41,426 nucleotides of DNA from Methanoregula sp. (lineage in GTDB: Archaea > Halobacteriota > Methanomicrobia > Methanomicrobiales > Methanospirillaceae), in NCBI GenBank assembly GCA_041645435.1, contig JBAZQB010000011.1:1-41426 (forward strand), read 5' to 3'. The notes beneath the pieces are model-generated. The model was not told the origin of the DNA. It made no database searches and saw only the letters and a list, made by a program, of their open reading frames with translations. The translations under genes and the position numbers were made by a program. Positions 1 to 8,330 of the stretch are shown here, one piece after another; position 1 is the first letter of the stretch; each line of letters starts with the position of its first letter.

Positions 1-61
1 TCTTTGCCAAGACATTCAGATCACGGGGGCGCTTCGGCTTCTTGCTTGATTGGTCAGGCAT
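1..61 (-). CDS. Partial conserved hypothetical protein (RPRDxNxLAK N-terminus)
   Basis: Only the first 20 codons are inside the window; the gene runs off the left edge. The visible N-terminus is basic (MPDQSSKKPKRPRD) and ends in an RPRDLNVLAK motif. I recognise this as the start of a small conserved protein of unknown function common in proteobacterial genomes and mobile elements. The start is the ATG at 59-61. There is no Shine-Dalgarno sequence, but a good promoter lies directly upstream and would give a leaderless mRNA. Its own promoter separates it from the lysis genes to the right. Function unknown. Confidence 0.55.
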   Translation of the reverse strand, partial: MPDQSSKKPKRPRDLNVLAK

Positions 62-96
62 GGTTAGATTATGCCTGAGCTTTCCCTAAAAATCAA
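54..96 (-). promoter_or_regulatory. Leftward promoter with inverted-repeat operator over the start codon
   Basis: On the minus strand TTGATT (91-96), a 17-bp spacer and CATAAT (68-73) form a sigma70-like promoter. Only six bases separate the -10 box from the ATG at 61, so the transcript should start at or next to the start codon. An 8-bp perfect inverted repeat, TCAGGCAT (54-61) and ATGCCTGA (71-78) with a 9-nt centre, covers the -10 box and ATG. It could be a repressor site or an RNA hairpin. The promoter match is good; the operator role is inference. Confidence 0.5.
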
Positions 97-108
97 TCCC
101 CCAAAAAT

Positions 109-312
109 TCAAACTGATACACTACCGCGTTCGATATTCTTTGGACTTTTAACTATAAAACTCATAGCATTGCAGTTTTGGCATACCAAAAGTATCTCGT
201 TTGCGAATCTGCGCTTGCAGTCTGAGCAAATAAACAGGCATCCGCTTACAACATATTCAGGCCATGATTCTGGATGTTTACACACCTGACATAACAGGTC
301 ATTATCATCCAT
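109..312 (-). CDS. Small zinc-ribbon protein, hypothetical
   Basis: This 67-aa protein has three CxxC-type knuckles (CQVC, CSDC, CQNC), the pattern of a small zinc-binding ribbon. The start is the ATG preceded by GGAGG a couple of bases upstream, a tight but strong ribosome site. It is the last gene of the leftward late operon, downstream of the lysis genes. No function can be assigned; such ribbons in phages often serve nucleic-acid binding or host takeover, which is inference here. Confidence 0.6.
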   Translation of the reverse strand: MDDNDLLCQVCKHPESWPEYVVSGCLFICSDCKRRFANEILLVCQNCNAMSFIVKSPKNIERGSVSV

Positions 313-321
313 TACCTCCCC

Positions 322-537
322 CTATTGTTTACAATCTTCTCCACACCGTAGGCAGGTTTCCCATAGTGGGGGCTGTGCTATTTGGATTCTTTCTTCTACT
401 ACCAGCAGCAGTTTAGCAATACAAGGGCACGGTTCTGCCAATTCCCGCTGGGCTGTGGTCAGGCTCTGCTGGATATCTTGAAGAGTAAAGATACTTACGT
501 CTTTGGTTAGTAGTCTGAAAGCCTTAAGTAGAGGCAT
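322..537 (-). CDS. Hypothetical protein, 71 aa, C-terminal Cys cluster
   Basis: Preceded by GGGGAGAGTTAAAA and an ATG, a clear ribosome-binding site. The protein is mostly helical in character and ends in a cysteine-containing tail (CLRCGEDC), with another CPC around residues 37-39. This may bind a metal. It sits between the spanin-linked 43-aa gene and the zinc-ribbon gene in the distal lysis region. I do not recognise the family. Confidence 0.6.
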   Translation of the reverse strand: MPLLKAFRLLTKDVSIFTLQDIQQSLTTAQRELAEPCPCIAKLLLVVEERIQIAQPPLWETCLRCGEDCKQ

Positions 538-551
538 TTTTAACTCTCCCC

Positions 552-683
552 TTACCGCCCTCGTTTAGTAAATTGTTCCGCCTGATTAACCAGAAGTTTT
601 TCATCCTCAGTCATCCTGGCCCTGCCCATTACTCGCCTGAAAATAGCAAGTAATAATTTGATAACCACGGCCTCAAAATCCAT
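552..683 (-). CDS. Small hypothetical protein, 43 aa
   Basis: ATG at 683 lies seven bases after GGAG, inside the 3' end of the o-spanin gene, which it overlaps by 11 bp. The product starts MDFEAVVIKLLLAIF, a short amphipathic or membrane-associating helix, followed by a charged tail rich in R, K and E. The tight overlap and good ribosome site argue that it is translated. Possibly an extra membrane-active lysis peptide; function unknown. Confidence 0.5.
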   Translation of the reverse strand: MDFEAVVIKLLLAIFRRVMGRARMTEDEKLLVNQAEQFTKRGR

Positions 684-912
684 AACGACTCTCCATCTTG
701 TCGGCATACCCCAACCAATCAGCCTCGTGCTTCAAACCTTCTTTAGTTGTCTCAGGCCCGGCCTTAATAAGTAAATCCTGATAGGGTTGACTAATCACCG
801 GCCTTTTTGGGTTTGGAATCTGCACTGTCTCCACTCCCTGCACGCCGGCGCAACTGCTCAAAATAATCGGCAAACTGATCAGGAGCCAAAGCATCAATTT
901 TATCCTTTTCAT
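673..912 (-). CDS. Outer-membrane spanin lipoprotein (Rz1-like)
   Basis: Predicted lipoprotein of 79 aa starting MKRIKLMLW, with a hydrophobic signal and lipobox L18-S-S-C21; the mature protein would be lipidated on that Cys and anchored in the outer membrane. The ATG at 912 has GGAG seven bases upstream. It begins inside the neighbouring i-spanin gene in another frame and continues past its end, the classic Rz/Rz1 nesting. The mature part contains prolines near its N-terminus, as usual for o-spanins. Together the two spanins fuse inner and outer membranes in the last step of lysis, which implies a Gram-negative host. An in-frame upstream ATG (MRRPNMKR) is possible but lacks a ribosome site. 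Confidence 0.8.
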   Translation of the reverse strand: MKRIKLMLWLLISLPIILSSCAGVQGVETVQIPNPKRPVISQPYQDLLIKAGPETTKEGLKHEADWLGYADKMESRYGF

Positions 913-1111
913 ATTGGGTCTCCGCATCTTTTTTGGCGTCAGCCTTGAGAATTTCCACGGCCTTTTTGTAACCATTTAATTGTCGGATAAGTAGATCGTT
1001 CTTGGCTCTTACAGAGTCAAGTCTCCATCCTTGAACTGTCCAAGCTCCCCCGGCCCCGATAGCCATAGCTGCTACCAAAACGCCAACTTTAATGTAGGTT
1101 AAGATTCCCAT
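791..1111 (-). CDS. Inner-membrane spanin (Rz-like)
   Basis: A 106-aa protein with one N-terminal transmembrane segment (about residues 6-24, VGVLVAAMAIGAGGAW) followed by a charged, coiled-coil-like periplasmic domain rich in K, A, E and D: the layout of i-spanins. I place the start at the ATG at 1111, three bases after GAGGAGATT. The longer reading frame starts within the preceding holin-like gene and lacks support. The Rz1-like lipoprotein gene is nested in its 3' half. Sequence identity of Rz proteins is low in general, so the call rests on topology and nesting. Confidence 0.8.
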   Translation of the reverse strand: MGILTYIKVGVLVAAMAIGAGGAWTVQGWRLDSVRAKNDLLIRQLNGYKKAVEILKADAKKDAETQYEKDKIDALAPDQFADYFEQLRRRAGSGDSADSKPKKAGD

Positions 1112-1118
1112 AATCTCC

Positions 1119-1388
1119 TCACATCGCAGACTTGCCATTGACCACTACCGTTTCTTTGCACTCCTGGGCCTTCCACGCCCCCGCTGTCGAGTTTGTGAGG
1201 TAGACGCCGGCGTCTATCCCCAGAATCGTGACCAAGTAAGTGATGACCTTCTCAAAGCCGCCAGTCCCCCACCCACAAAGCCGTATCCACGACATGAGGA
1301 TAATGTTGACTACCAGTAATACAAAGCAAACTCGACTGGCAGATGGAGTGCCTGACGAAGGATCAATAAATATCTGCCACCAACTCAT
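1119..1388 (-). CDS. Holin-like membrane protein
   Basis: An 89-aa protein with two hydrophobic segments (about residues 19-37, VCFVLLVVNIILMSW, and 46-63, VITYLVTILGIDAGVYL) and short polar ends, as in class II holins or antiholins. It starts at an ATG overlapping the preceding gene's TGA (ATGA), so translation is coupled. Position between the endolysin and the spanin pair supports a role in timed permeabilisation of the inner membrane. The 41-aa single-span protein upstream may be its partner or antagonist. Family not identified with certainty. Confidence 0.6.
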   Translation of the reverse strand: MSWWQIFIDPSSGTPSASRVCFVLLVVNIILMSWIRLCGWGTGGFEKVITYLVTILGIDAGVYLTNSTAGAWKAQECKETVVVNGKSAM

Positions 1389-1588
1389 GCGCTTGCCGGA
1401 ACCTTGATTAAGCTGTTTACGACCTCGGTTAGGTTCCGCACCTTGGCCGTGATTTGGTCCAGCCGTTGCTGATCTTGTTCAATCTGCTGTTGGCTTTCCT
1501 GGTCCACTAACTGCTGCGATGTAACGAAGAGAGAGACCTTTGATTCAAATTCGGTTAGTGCATCTGTCAATGGGGTAAAGTCCATCAT
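1385..1588 (-). CDS. Coiled-coil hypothetical protein, 67 aa
   Basis: Starts at ATG 1588, overlapping the upstream gene's stop as ATGA, with AAAGGAG seven bases upstream. The product is a continuous predicted coiled coil rich in Q, E, D, L and V, without cysteines or membrane segments. It lies within the lysis cassette between two membrane proteins and is probably cotranslated with them. Function unknown; could be a soluble lysis regulator. Confidence 0.6.
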   Translation of the reverse strand: MMDFTPLTDALTEFESKVSLFVTSQQLVDQESQQQIEQDQQRLDQITAKVRNLTEVVNSLIKVPASA

Positions 1589-1710
1589 GATTTTTCTCCT
1601 TTAAGTTTGCGCCATAACTGCGAGCACCCACTTCCGATAGCGGCAAAGACAATATAGATAATCCAAAACGGCGTGGAGAAGATAGAGAGGATTCGCCAGA
1701 ACCAGTTCAT
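1585..1710 (-). CDS. Small single-span membrane protein, lysis region
   Basis: A 41-aa protein beginning MNWFWRILSIFS, with a hydrophobic span (PFWIIYIVFAAIGSG) and a basic C-terminus (WRKLKGEKS). It starts ten bases after the endolysin stop and its own stop overlaps the next start (ATGA). No strong ribosome site is visible, so translation probably depends on the endolysin gene. Size and topology fit a small holin or pinholin-like factor; this is inference. Confidence 0.55.
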   Translation of the reverse strand: MNWFWRILSIFSTPFWIIYIVFAAIGSGCSQLWRKLKGEKS

Positions 1711-1719
1711 GTTGTCACC

Positions 1720-2163
1720 TTATCCGTAAGAAAAACTATTAGGCCACCGGAACTCGTAATCATCCAGAGGGTAGCGGGCGATGCACACCTGATTTGACTG
1801 GTTCCCGCCAATGAAATAACCATAGCCGTCTTCGTCTGCATAAAGAAAGAAGGTTACATGGCCGGTGCCGTTGCCATTATTCTTCACAGCAATGGCGCCA
1901 TACCTACCCATGATCTCCTTACCCCAGTTTAGCCAGGAGATTGCCTGCGCCGATTTGGTTCCCTCGAATCCAACCCCGCAATTCTGCATAACCCAATTTG
2001 CGAAGCTGGAACACCAGGGAGTTTCATCATCACTTGCCTTAAGCGTAGTGGCCTGATGGTAAGTAACAATTCTGGGGTTATTCTCGGAACCGCTAACCTC
2101 TTGAGTATCCCGGTTAAACTCAGCTTCGATTAGCCTCATCCAAGGTGGTACACAGTATTTCAT
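1720..2163 (-). CDS. Endolysin, CHAP/NlpC-P60-like peptidoglycan hydrolase
   Basis: A 147-aa protein with the cysteine-peptidase pattern of the CHAP-like family often annotated TIGR02594: DETPWCSSFANWVM with the probable nucleophile C51, SAQAISWLNWG, then GTGHVTFF with H102 as probable general base, and GGNQSNQV (N121) as the third polar residue. It would cleave peptide bonds in peptidoglycan (amidase or endopeptidase). There is no signal peptide, so release through the holin-like proteins next door is expected. ATG at 2163 follows GGAGATATTATC. It leads the lysis cassette endolysin, 41-aa, coiled coil, holin-like, Rz/Rz1. Confidence 0.8.
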   Translation of the reverse strand: MKYCVPPWMRLIEAEFNRDTQEVSGSENNPRIVTYHQATTLKASDDETPWCSSFANWVMQNCGVGFEGTKSAQAISWLNWGKEIMGRYGAIAVKNNGNGTGHVTFFLYADEDGYGYFIGGNQSNQVCIARYPLDDYEFRWPNSFSYG

Positions 2164-2179
2164 GATAATATCTCCAACT

Positions 2180-2461
2180 CTATTTTACTTCTTGAATATT
2201 ATAGTTAGGCGTTTTGCCTTCCCTATATAGACGTTCTGCTTGGTAATTACACAGTTTATCCATAGTTCGCCAGATTACAGCTCGATGTCTTTCATATTCT
2301 AACTTCCATTCATTGTCCTTTGTTTGAGCTACTTGAAAAGCTTTAGATATATCCTCAATCGAACCTTTAATAGAGTGATAACCTAAACCAGATAGCCCCA
2401 TAGACACAGCCCATAGGCCAGCAATAGCCCAATTCTTCCAATTATCGTTTCCATTTTCCAT
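2180..2461 (-). CDS. Membrane-anchored hypothetical protein, 93 aa
   Basis: One N-terminal hydrophobic segment (about residues 11-29, WAIAGLWAVSMGLSGLGYH) followed by a charged helical region (KDNEWKLEYERHRAVIW). It lies between the tailspike and the endolysin with a strong site (AGGAGACTTC before the ATG). Topology resembles a small holin/antiholin or i-spanin-like protein, but the sequence is not recognised. The gene is likely part of the lysis transcript. Confidence 0.55.
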   Translation of the reverse strand: MENGNDNWKNWAIAGLWAVSMGLSGLGYHSIKGSIEDISKAFQVAQTKDNEWKLEYERHRAVIWRTMDKLCNYQAERLYREGKTPNYNIQEVK

Positions 2462-2479
2462 GAAGTCTCCTGTGGATGT

Positions 2480-5400
2480 TTAATAATCGCCAAGGTTAAT
2501 CCAATATAGTGTTAAAAATCCAGTTATAGCCAAAGTCATTGCCTTGGTGGTAGAAGCATCAAGAACCGCCGCATTGACATAAACATCAAGGGCCGTGGTG
2601 GTTCCATCGAACTGAGCCGAGGATGCTAAAGCCGCCTTGACTGCATTCGTCAGGACGGTGTTGCCGACCGAATCAACAGTTTGGGCTGGGATAATGTCTT
2701 GCTCTGTGCCGGTCAAATCACCATCCGAGGCGCTTGTTGCATCTACTGAACCTACCCCAAACTTATAAACATCGTTTGGACTGGCATTAAAACAATCATT
2801 GCTCACTAAATGACCGTCGAATATGGCCCCCAAGAGCATGATACGACCTGCCGGGAAATCGTAAACCTTGACTCCTGCTCCTTTATCCGCTCCATCCGCC
2901 ATATCCAAATCGTTGGCACCAGTTAGGGTAAGCTCAAGGACGGTTTTATTTACAAAGCCATCTTGTGATTCAGTAGCAACAGCCTTACCTAACACTACTG
3001 CACCAACTCCCTGAGCAGAAGAACGACGCTGCTCAACATGGACTCCGTTTTGTTCCTTCAACCATATTGTTTCTTTCTTTGTTATATCTGTAGTAGGTCC
3101 GAAGTCACTTTGGATTCCCATATAACTATACTGCGGAACCGCTGAACTTACTGCCTGGACCCCACCTATTCCGGCAATCCTAAACCTAATAAAATATCCT
3201 GCAACGTTTGGAACTGTCCAGGGCAGTCCCATAGCGGTCATGTTTGGTGCAGGATTAACCGCCCCTGTTAATCCAGACGGCCAACCAGCTTGAGTAAAAT
3301 AAACCGAAGCCGGTCTGACTTCATCAACCAAGTTGGCGTCGTCTACAGTTATGTAACTCAAGCCACCTACATCAACTCCAAGAGCGGTAACTTTGAATTT
3401 TCCATTGTTGCCACTGGCGATCACATTTACTGTACATCCAGTTCCAGAACCACCTGTAGTTTCCTTAGTACCATGAGCATACAAAGTGCCAGGATTAGCA
3501 AGGACGATATCTTTAACTGAATTAATTCCACCAGTAGTATCTATACCTAAAACCGTGGCAGTTGCATCTCCACCACCAGTTGATATAGTTAAGGTATCAC
3601 CAACTACATAACCTGTTCCACCTGCTACCGGAGCCGCTCCCAGTTTCCGAATCTTTCCTACTCCAACAAAACCAGATATAATAAGATAATCGCCAGCCCG
3701 TAATTTATGCGAGCCATAGGTCATGTTCCCTACAGGAAAGTAATTACCTGCATAGGCTAAGGTAAATCTTTGATCGCTTTGGTCTACGACAGCTCCAGTA
3801 GCGCCAGGAGCCATACGGTAGCGACCTAATGGAGGCGGTTGCCAAGTCCACTCGTACCCACTGGCCCCACCTGAATTAACTATGGGAATAGCTACCCATT
3901 CAAAGCCATCGTAGTATTCGGCGACTATGGTGTTGCCGATTGACGGAGTGGATAGGGTAAATTTAACTCCAACTATCGGAGCATATGCATCCCCTACATA
4001 AATAGCATCCCCAAGAGCAGCAGGAGAAGACCAAATGTTGAAAACTGCCGTGTTATAATAACCAGCAGAAAAGCCACCACTTCTTGTATAACAATATACA
4101 TATGGGCTTTGTCCGGTTTGCCTTGCCCTAAACTTATAGAATTTAGTATTAAGATCACCAAGAGTAATAGAAATTTCCCTTCGTGGGGTAGAAGAAAAAC
4201 CATTTAGATATTGTAAATTGGTTGCTGCATTATTTCCAGTTACAAATGAATCCCCACCAAAGGCAAACGCCCTATATGGGTTTGCAGTCTCTGTAATAAT
4301 CTGTGGTGTGGTGTCTAAATCAACACCGATATTATCTTTCCAAGAACCATTATTAAATCCATGAACAAGGGTTGTGTAATTTATTTGGCCAAGAGCGCAA
4401 TCCTGCGCGTCGTTTCCAGTTACTACGCAATCAATAAACCCTTGAACATCAAAACCATAACCCAGGTCCGATGCTATTTTATTATTGCTGATTATATTAC
4501 GAACGAGAGCCTTGTTGGTAGTCTTAATCGCTGTTGAGGCAGCGCCCAATAAATTGCCGACGATTGTATTTTTAGAGTAACCACTTGTTAGATCTAAAGC
4601 AGAATTAACTTGCCGGACCCAATTACCCTGAATATCGCTCCCAGATGCGGAAGTAATATTTGTAATACCAGTTTGGCAAGTCTCCACAATGTTGCCTCTT
4701 AACATACCACCAGCACAGGTAATGCCAGACGCTACATCTAAGCTGTAGTCCCCATCTTCCGTTCCACCACTTACCCGACTGTTTGTTAAACGACTATCAG
4801 CATCAACCCAAACCCCCCCAGTAGAAGTTTTAGTTGGGTTAATCCAAAGATCCTTCATATAGGTCATCATACCTGTTGGACCAGCATAGACTTGGTAAAT
4901 CTTAAATCCACCCACCCGTAGCATATTCAAACGAGTATTAACAGATTTCCAAGAACCGGAAGATCCAATATGCAATCCATCTGTATAATAATCATATGCA
5001 GTTACATCACAACTTATGTAAAAATCTCTCAGCCGCACACTTGCTGTTGAGTCTGCTGTCATAAAAGGACGAGCTTGGTCCAAGGTGGCCTTGGCAACAA
5101 TAGTTGTAGATCTTTCAAAGAAACCACTTACCCCAAGCCCTGCACCATACATCATTGTCCCAACTGGTAACATAATAAAGCCATTGATGTAAAATGTGCC
5201 AGACCCAAGATTGACAGGAATCCTCTCCGCTATATCATTTGAACTGTACCATTCTGCACGAGTTGCGAAGAGGGCATGTTGGAGTGCGTTTCTGTTTGCT
5301 GCTGCATCCGCTATAATATTAGGTTGCATCCCCCACCATTGAGGGCGAACAAATAGCTGGTTTGAATTTAAGAACTTTACTCCAAACCCTTCTTGTGGTA

Positions 5401-5980
5401 ATAGAGTGCCAGTAAGTGATGCACCATTACTCTTAAACACATTATCCACACGATGAGGATAAACCTGAAAGGTATTGCCTACTATGTTTTTAACCATAAC
5501 TTCAACACGAGCAGAATGTAGTCCTCCATCCGTTGTACCATCATCAATAGTTGTATTTATAGCAAGAAAGATACGCTCGTTTTCTCGAAACCCATGATCA
5601 GTAACGCTTAAGGTTAATGGCTGTCCTGCTTCAGGTGCAGAGACGGAAAACGATCTTGGAAGGAGATTATAAGTATTTACATCGTCAAAAATTTGATGAT
5701 TATAGTCTATAACTGTACCAAGTATAGTAAGAGTAACTCCAGCAGCAATCTTAACCGGAGAGCCTGAGTAAATATCCAAAACAACGCCAGCTGGTACTGT
5801 TCGGTTGGCGGTAATAGTACGAGCAGCCTCAGCTAAGCCGGGAGGTATAACAATTACAGTTCCAGAGGGAGGACTAGCAGCTAGAGCAGCATCCAGAGTA
5901 TTATAAGGAGCAGTCTCGCCTATAGTTTTGTTGATTGTTTCAATTACTCCGCTGCCAATAGTGTGTTTAGCAATTCCCAT
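2480..5980 (-). CDS. Tailspike protein with right-handed beta-helix
   Basis: An 1166-aa protein. The N-terminal ~100 residues (PYNTLDAALAASPPSGTV, then TVPAGVVLDIYSG) resemble the entry region of pectate-lyase-fold tailspikes. Residues ~330-560 are a run of short beta-strand turns with N, G and V periodicity (e.g. IQGNWVRQVNSALDL, IISNNKIASD, CVVTGNDAQD), typical of parallel beta-helix repeats. The later part has glycine-rich beta segments and a hydrophobic C-terminal domain (ALDVYVNAAVLDA). Such spikes bind and often cleave host surface polysaccharide. ATG follows TAAAGGGGAATAACG. No catalytic residues could be fixed by eye. It lies with other fibre genes next to the lysis cassette. Confidence 0.8.
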   Translation of the reverse strand: MGIAKHTIGSGVIETINKTIGETAPYNTLDAALAASPPSGTVIVIPPGLAEAARTITANRTVPAGVVLDIYSGSPVKIAAGVTLTILGTVIDYNHQIFDDVNTYNLLPRSFSVSAPEAGQPLTLSVTDHGFRENERIFLAINTTIDDGTTDGGLHSARVEVMVKNIVGNTFQVYPHRVDNVFKSNGASLTGTLLPQEGFGVKFLNSNQLFVRPQWWGMQPNIIADAAANRNALQHALFATRAEWYSSNDIAERIPVNLGSGTFYINGFIMLPVGTMMYGAGLGVSGFFERSTTIVAKATLDQARPFMTADSTASVRLRDFYISCDVTAYDYYTDGLHIGSSGSWKSVNTRLNMLRVGGFKIYQVYAGPTGMMTYMKDLWINPTKTSTGGVWVDADSRLTNSRVSGGTEDGDYSLDVASGITCAGGMLRGNIVETCQTGITNITSASGSDIQGNWVRQVNSALDLTSGYSKNTIVGNLLGAASTAIKTTNKALVRNIISNNKIASDLGYGFDVQGFIDCVVTGNDAQDCALGQINYTTLVHGFNNGSWKDNIGVDLDTTPQIITETANPYRAFAFGGDSFVTGNNAATNLQYLNGFSSTPRREISITLGDLNTKFYKFRARQTGQSPYVYCYTRSGGFSAGYYNTAVFNIWSSPAALGDAIYVGDAYAPIVGVKFTLSTPSIGNTIVAEYYDGFEWVAIPIVNSGGASGYEWTWQPPPLGRYRMAPGATGAVVDQSDQRFTLAYAGNYFPVGNMTYGSHKLRAGDYLIISGFVGVGKIRKLGAAPVAGGTGYVVGDTLTISTGGGDATATVLGIDTTGGINSVKDIVLANPGTLYAHGTKETTGGSGTGCTVNVIASGNNGKFKVTALGVDVGGLSYITVDDANLVDEVRPASVYFTQAGWPSGLTGAVNPAPNMTAMGLPWTVPNVAGYFIRFRIAGIGGVQAVSSAVPQYSYMGIQSDFGPTTDITKKETIWLKEQNGVHVEQRRSSAQGVGAVVLGKAVATESQDGFVNKTVLELTLTGANDLDMADGADKGAGVKVYDFPAGRIMLLGAIFDGHLVSNDCFNASPNDVYKFGVGSVDATSASDGDLTGTEQDIIPAQTVDSVGNTVLTNAVKAALASSAQFDGTTTALDVYVNAAVLDASTTKAMTLAITGFLTLYWINLGDY

Positions 5981-5992
5981 CGTTATTCCCCT

Positions 5993-6685
5993 TTATGAGC
6001 TTACTATAGTTTCCCAGGCGGCTCCGGTATAAACACAGAGTTTGGCCAAGTTAGAATCGAAGATCATCAATCCGGCTGGGGGAGTAGCAACAGCATTTTT
6101 TTGAGCCGTAGTCATAACTGGAGGCAGAAAGCCTTTGGTAGTGCTGGATAGGTTCAACAAGGCTGCGCCGTTAGGAGCAGCAGTGCCAATACCGACAGCG
6201 CCACTTATAATCGCTCCATCTGCTGGTGGATCGTTGCCGGCTGCTACATAACTACCGAGGATTAATCCTCTGTTGTAAAAGGTTGCCTGTTGTGTGGCTC
6301 CATGCCATATACCGACCCCGAAATTTCCTCCTGTCGCATCAACCCCGAAACCTGCCGTGTTGGATGCCCCGGGATCTTTCACTTGGATCGCGGCTCCAGT
6401 GCCCTGGACATATAGCTTAGAACCCGGAGTTGCCCCAATACCAACCTGGCCTGCCGCATCTACTGTCACCGCTTCAGGAGAACCATCACTGGCCCAGACC
6501 TTCGAGTGTTTATGGCCTGGATCAATACTGCTATCATCTAAACCCAAAATTACCTTGGTCTCTGCCAGGGTCTTTTTGACCACGGACCCGATCCCAGAAC
6601 CGACAAAGAAGTCGTTGGCCGCGGTGATTTTGTTTAGAAGGTTGGTATCAACGTAGCGCCTTATGGAACCAAGGAGTGCTCTCAT
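5993..6685 (-). CDS. Tail fibre-like structural protein with GIGTxxP motifs
   Basis: A 230-aa protein. After an N-terminal helix (MRALLGSIRRYVDTN) come repeated motifs VGIGATPGSKLYVQG and VGIGTAAPNGAALLNL, typical of trimeric phage fibres and surface proteins. The end has TKGFLPPVMTTAQ and LMIFDSNLAKLCVYTGAAW, a common fibre C-terminal signature. I choose the ATG at 6685, six bases after GGAGG and just past the preceding stop; a longer frame would start inside the upstream gene. Likely part of the tail tip or fibre assembly with the neighbouring spike. Confidence 0.65.
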   Translation of the reverse strand: MRALLGSIRRYVDTNLLNKITAANDFFVGSGIGSVVKKTLAETKVILGLDDSSIDPGHKHSKVWASDGSPEAVTVDAAGQVGIGATPGSKLYVQGTGAAIQVKDPGASNTAGFGVDATGGNFGVGIWHGATQQATFYNRGLILGSYVAAGNDPPADGAIISGAVGIGTAAPNGAALLNLSSTTKGFLPPVMTTAQKNAVATPPAGLMIFDSNLAKLCVYTGAAWETIVSS

Positions 6686-6686
6686 G

Positions 6687-7124
6687 TTATGCCTCCAAAG
6701 CCACCAGGAGCTTGATGGTGCACTGGTTGCTATCACCCATATTCGCAGCATAAGGAATCAACTGATCCACTACCAACTGCACCGCTACCCCGTTAGTCTC
6801 GGTAATCGGCATATCCCACTTGGTAGTAGTCTGCGAGCAGTTGTCTCCCAAGCCTCCCAGGAAATCTATGGTGCTATCTTTCTGTGACCGTAACTCCACA
6901 TCGTAAAGGTCGGTAGGTTGTACGCTTCCAGTACCGGGGATAATTTCCGCCCTGACGATGGTGCCGGTAATAGGGGATTTGGGCTGGTAACTATTAGTGC
7001 ACCCTGCTTGACTCAGTGTGGGAGAACTGACGTTCCCAGAACTATCTGAAGTCAAAATCCACGTCAATTCAACGGATTTACCCGAAGGCGATTCTTCATA
7101 AGAAAAAACTGCGGTTCCGGCCAT
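6687..7124 (-). CDS. Putative virion structural protein, 145 aa
   Basis: A small, Ser/Thr/Gly-rich beta protein without charged helices, beginning MAGTAVFSYEES, consistent with a beta-sandwich virion component. It has a good ribosome site (AGGAGTCAAACC). It lies between two fibre-like genes and is probably cotranslated with the following one, whose ribosome site sits in its 3' end. It could be a fibre baseplate or decoration protein; family not recognised. Confidence 0.55.
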   Translation of the reverse strand: MAGTAVFSYEESPSGKSVELTWILTSDSSGNVSSPTLSQAGCTNSYQPKSPITGTIVRAEIIPGTGSVQPTDLYDVELRSQKDSTIDFLGGLGDNCSQTTTKWDMPITETNGVAVQLVVDQLIPYAANMGDSNQCTIKLLVALEA

Positions 7125-7157
7125 GGTTTGACTCCTATCTTTTTAGAATTTTCCCAA

Positions 7158-8324
7158 CTACGCTATCTGGGTAATCATAATCTGGGCATACACTTCTACC
7201 CCAAAGTTGGCAGCGATACCAAGACCATATGTTGCTGCCGTGCTTCCAACCTGGTATTCGAGACGGAACTGTTTAGTAGCGGTGATGGTAACAATACCCT
7301 TTGCTGTAGAGTCAATGGAGTCGGCAGAAGCTGATTTAGCACTTTTGCCGATCAAAGACGCTACTACGGCCGCATCAGTGACATTGTACAACCTGATCTG
7401 ACTAAGAGCGGTTGACACAAAAGGACAGGATGCTTCGATAAGATAAGTTCCGGCATTCAAACTAAAAGCAGGTAAAGCGGATGAGTCCACAATGCTATGA
7501 TTATCTTCCTGCTCCGTATTTATCGGCACAATAAGCCATGAGCCTTGCGTCGCTGTGCCACCTGCCACGTTTTGAGCTTGCCTATTTTGCAGTACAGCAA
7601 TTCTCCCGATAGACCCATAGGTGCCTCGGTTCAGCAGCACCCAGGAATCCAACGCCTGAACATATTGCAGGTCGAGAGGATAATTTGCAGCGGGGATTTG
7701 ATTGCCTACCAATGGTGCCCCAGAATATGAGATGACAGGTTTGGCAAGCAAGGAGTCAGGCGCAAAGGTTACGGCCCCGGTGTTGGCTGCGGTCGATAAA
7801 ACCGAAACCCGTAATTTATCAGTCAGTGCCGGAATAGAAGGGGTGAATGTGGCAGTAATGGCGTTGGCAGACCCACCAGCAGAGGCGGCGGTGTATGATT
7901 GCTGTTGAATCCCTGAGCTTGTGATAAAAGTTCCGATAGTTCCTGCCGAATCTTTTGTGTAAATAGAAGTACCGGAGGCGTATAAGGCGACCACATTAGC
8001 CGAGGGCGTGGCTGGCACGGTAGGGCCAAGCAAAATATAGGAATGATATGGGGGAAATTCAACATTATCAATTGGGAAGCCGTCTACTGTTACGCCATCC
8101 GCATCTTTTAAAAGTAATTTAAGGATGGTCTTGGAATAGATTAACGCCTCACCGTTGGCATCTAAAGTAACGAAGTTGCCGTTACTGGTGGCGAATAGAG
8201 GGTCGGCATAGGTAGGGGTGGGCGTGTCGGTTCCGGCGGCATAAGTGTAAAGCACTCCGCCAGATAGGGGAATATTATTGCTATCCCACCATTTAAATCG
8301 TGGACTTAATACCGGGCTTGACAT
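7158..8324 (-). CDS. Tail fibre/head-binding structural protein
   Basis: A 388-aa protein whose N-terminus (SPRFKWWDSNNIPLSGGVLYTYAAGT, residues ~8-33, followed by DPLFATSNGNFVTLDANGEA) is a well-known opening of short-tailed phage fibre or adsorption proteins. It likely wraps onto the tail hub. The middle and C-terminal parts are beta-rich and end in AANFGVEVYAQIMITQIA. ATG 8324 follows GAGGTAATCAACC, placed inside the end of the small basic gene upstream. It probably links fibres and the tailspike to the virion. Function by family resemblance; receptor unknown. Confidence 0.7.
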   Translation of the reverse strand: MSSPVLSPRFKWWDSNNIPLSGGVLYTYAAGTDTPTPTYADPLFATSNGNFVTLDANGEALIYSKTILKLLLKDADGVTVDGFPIDNVEFPPYHSYILLGPTVPATPSANVVALYASGTSIYTKDSAGTIGTFITSSGIQQQSYTAASAGGSANAITATFTPSIPALTDKLRVSVLSTAANTGAVTFAPDSLLAKPVISYSGAPLVGNQIPAANYPLDLQYVQALDSWVLLNRGTYGSIGRIAVLQNRQAQNVAGGTATQGSWLIVPINTEQEDNHSIVDSSALPAFSLNAGTYLIEASCPFVSTALSQIRLYNVTDAAVVASLIGKSAKSASADSIDSTAKGIVTITATKQFRLEYQVGSTAATYGLGIAANFGVEVYAQIMITQIA

Positions 8325-8330
8325 GGTTGA

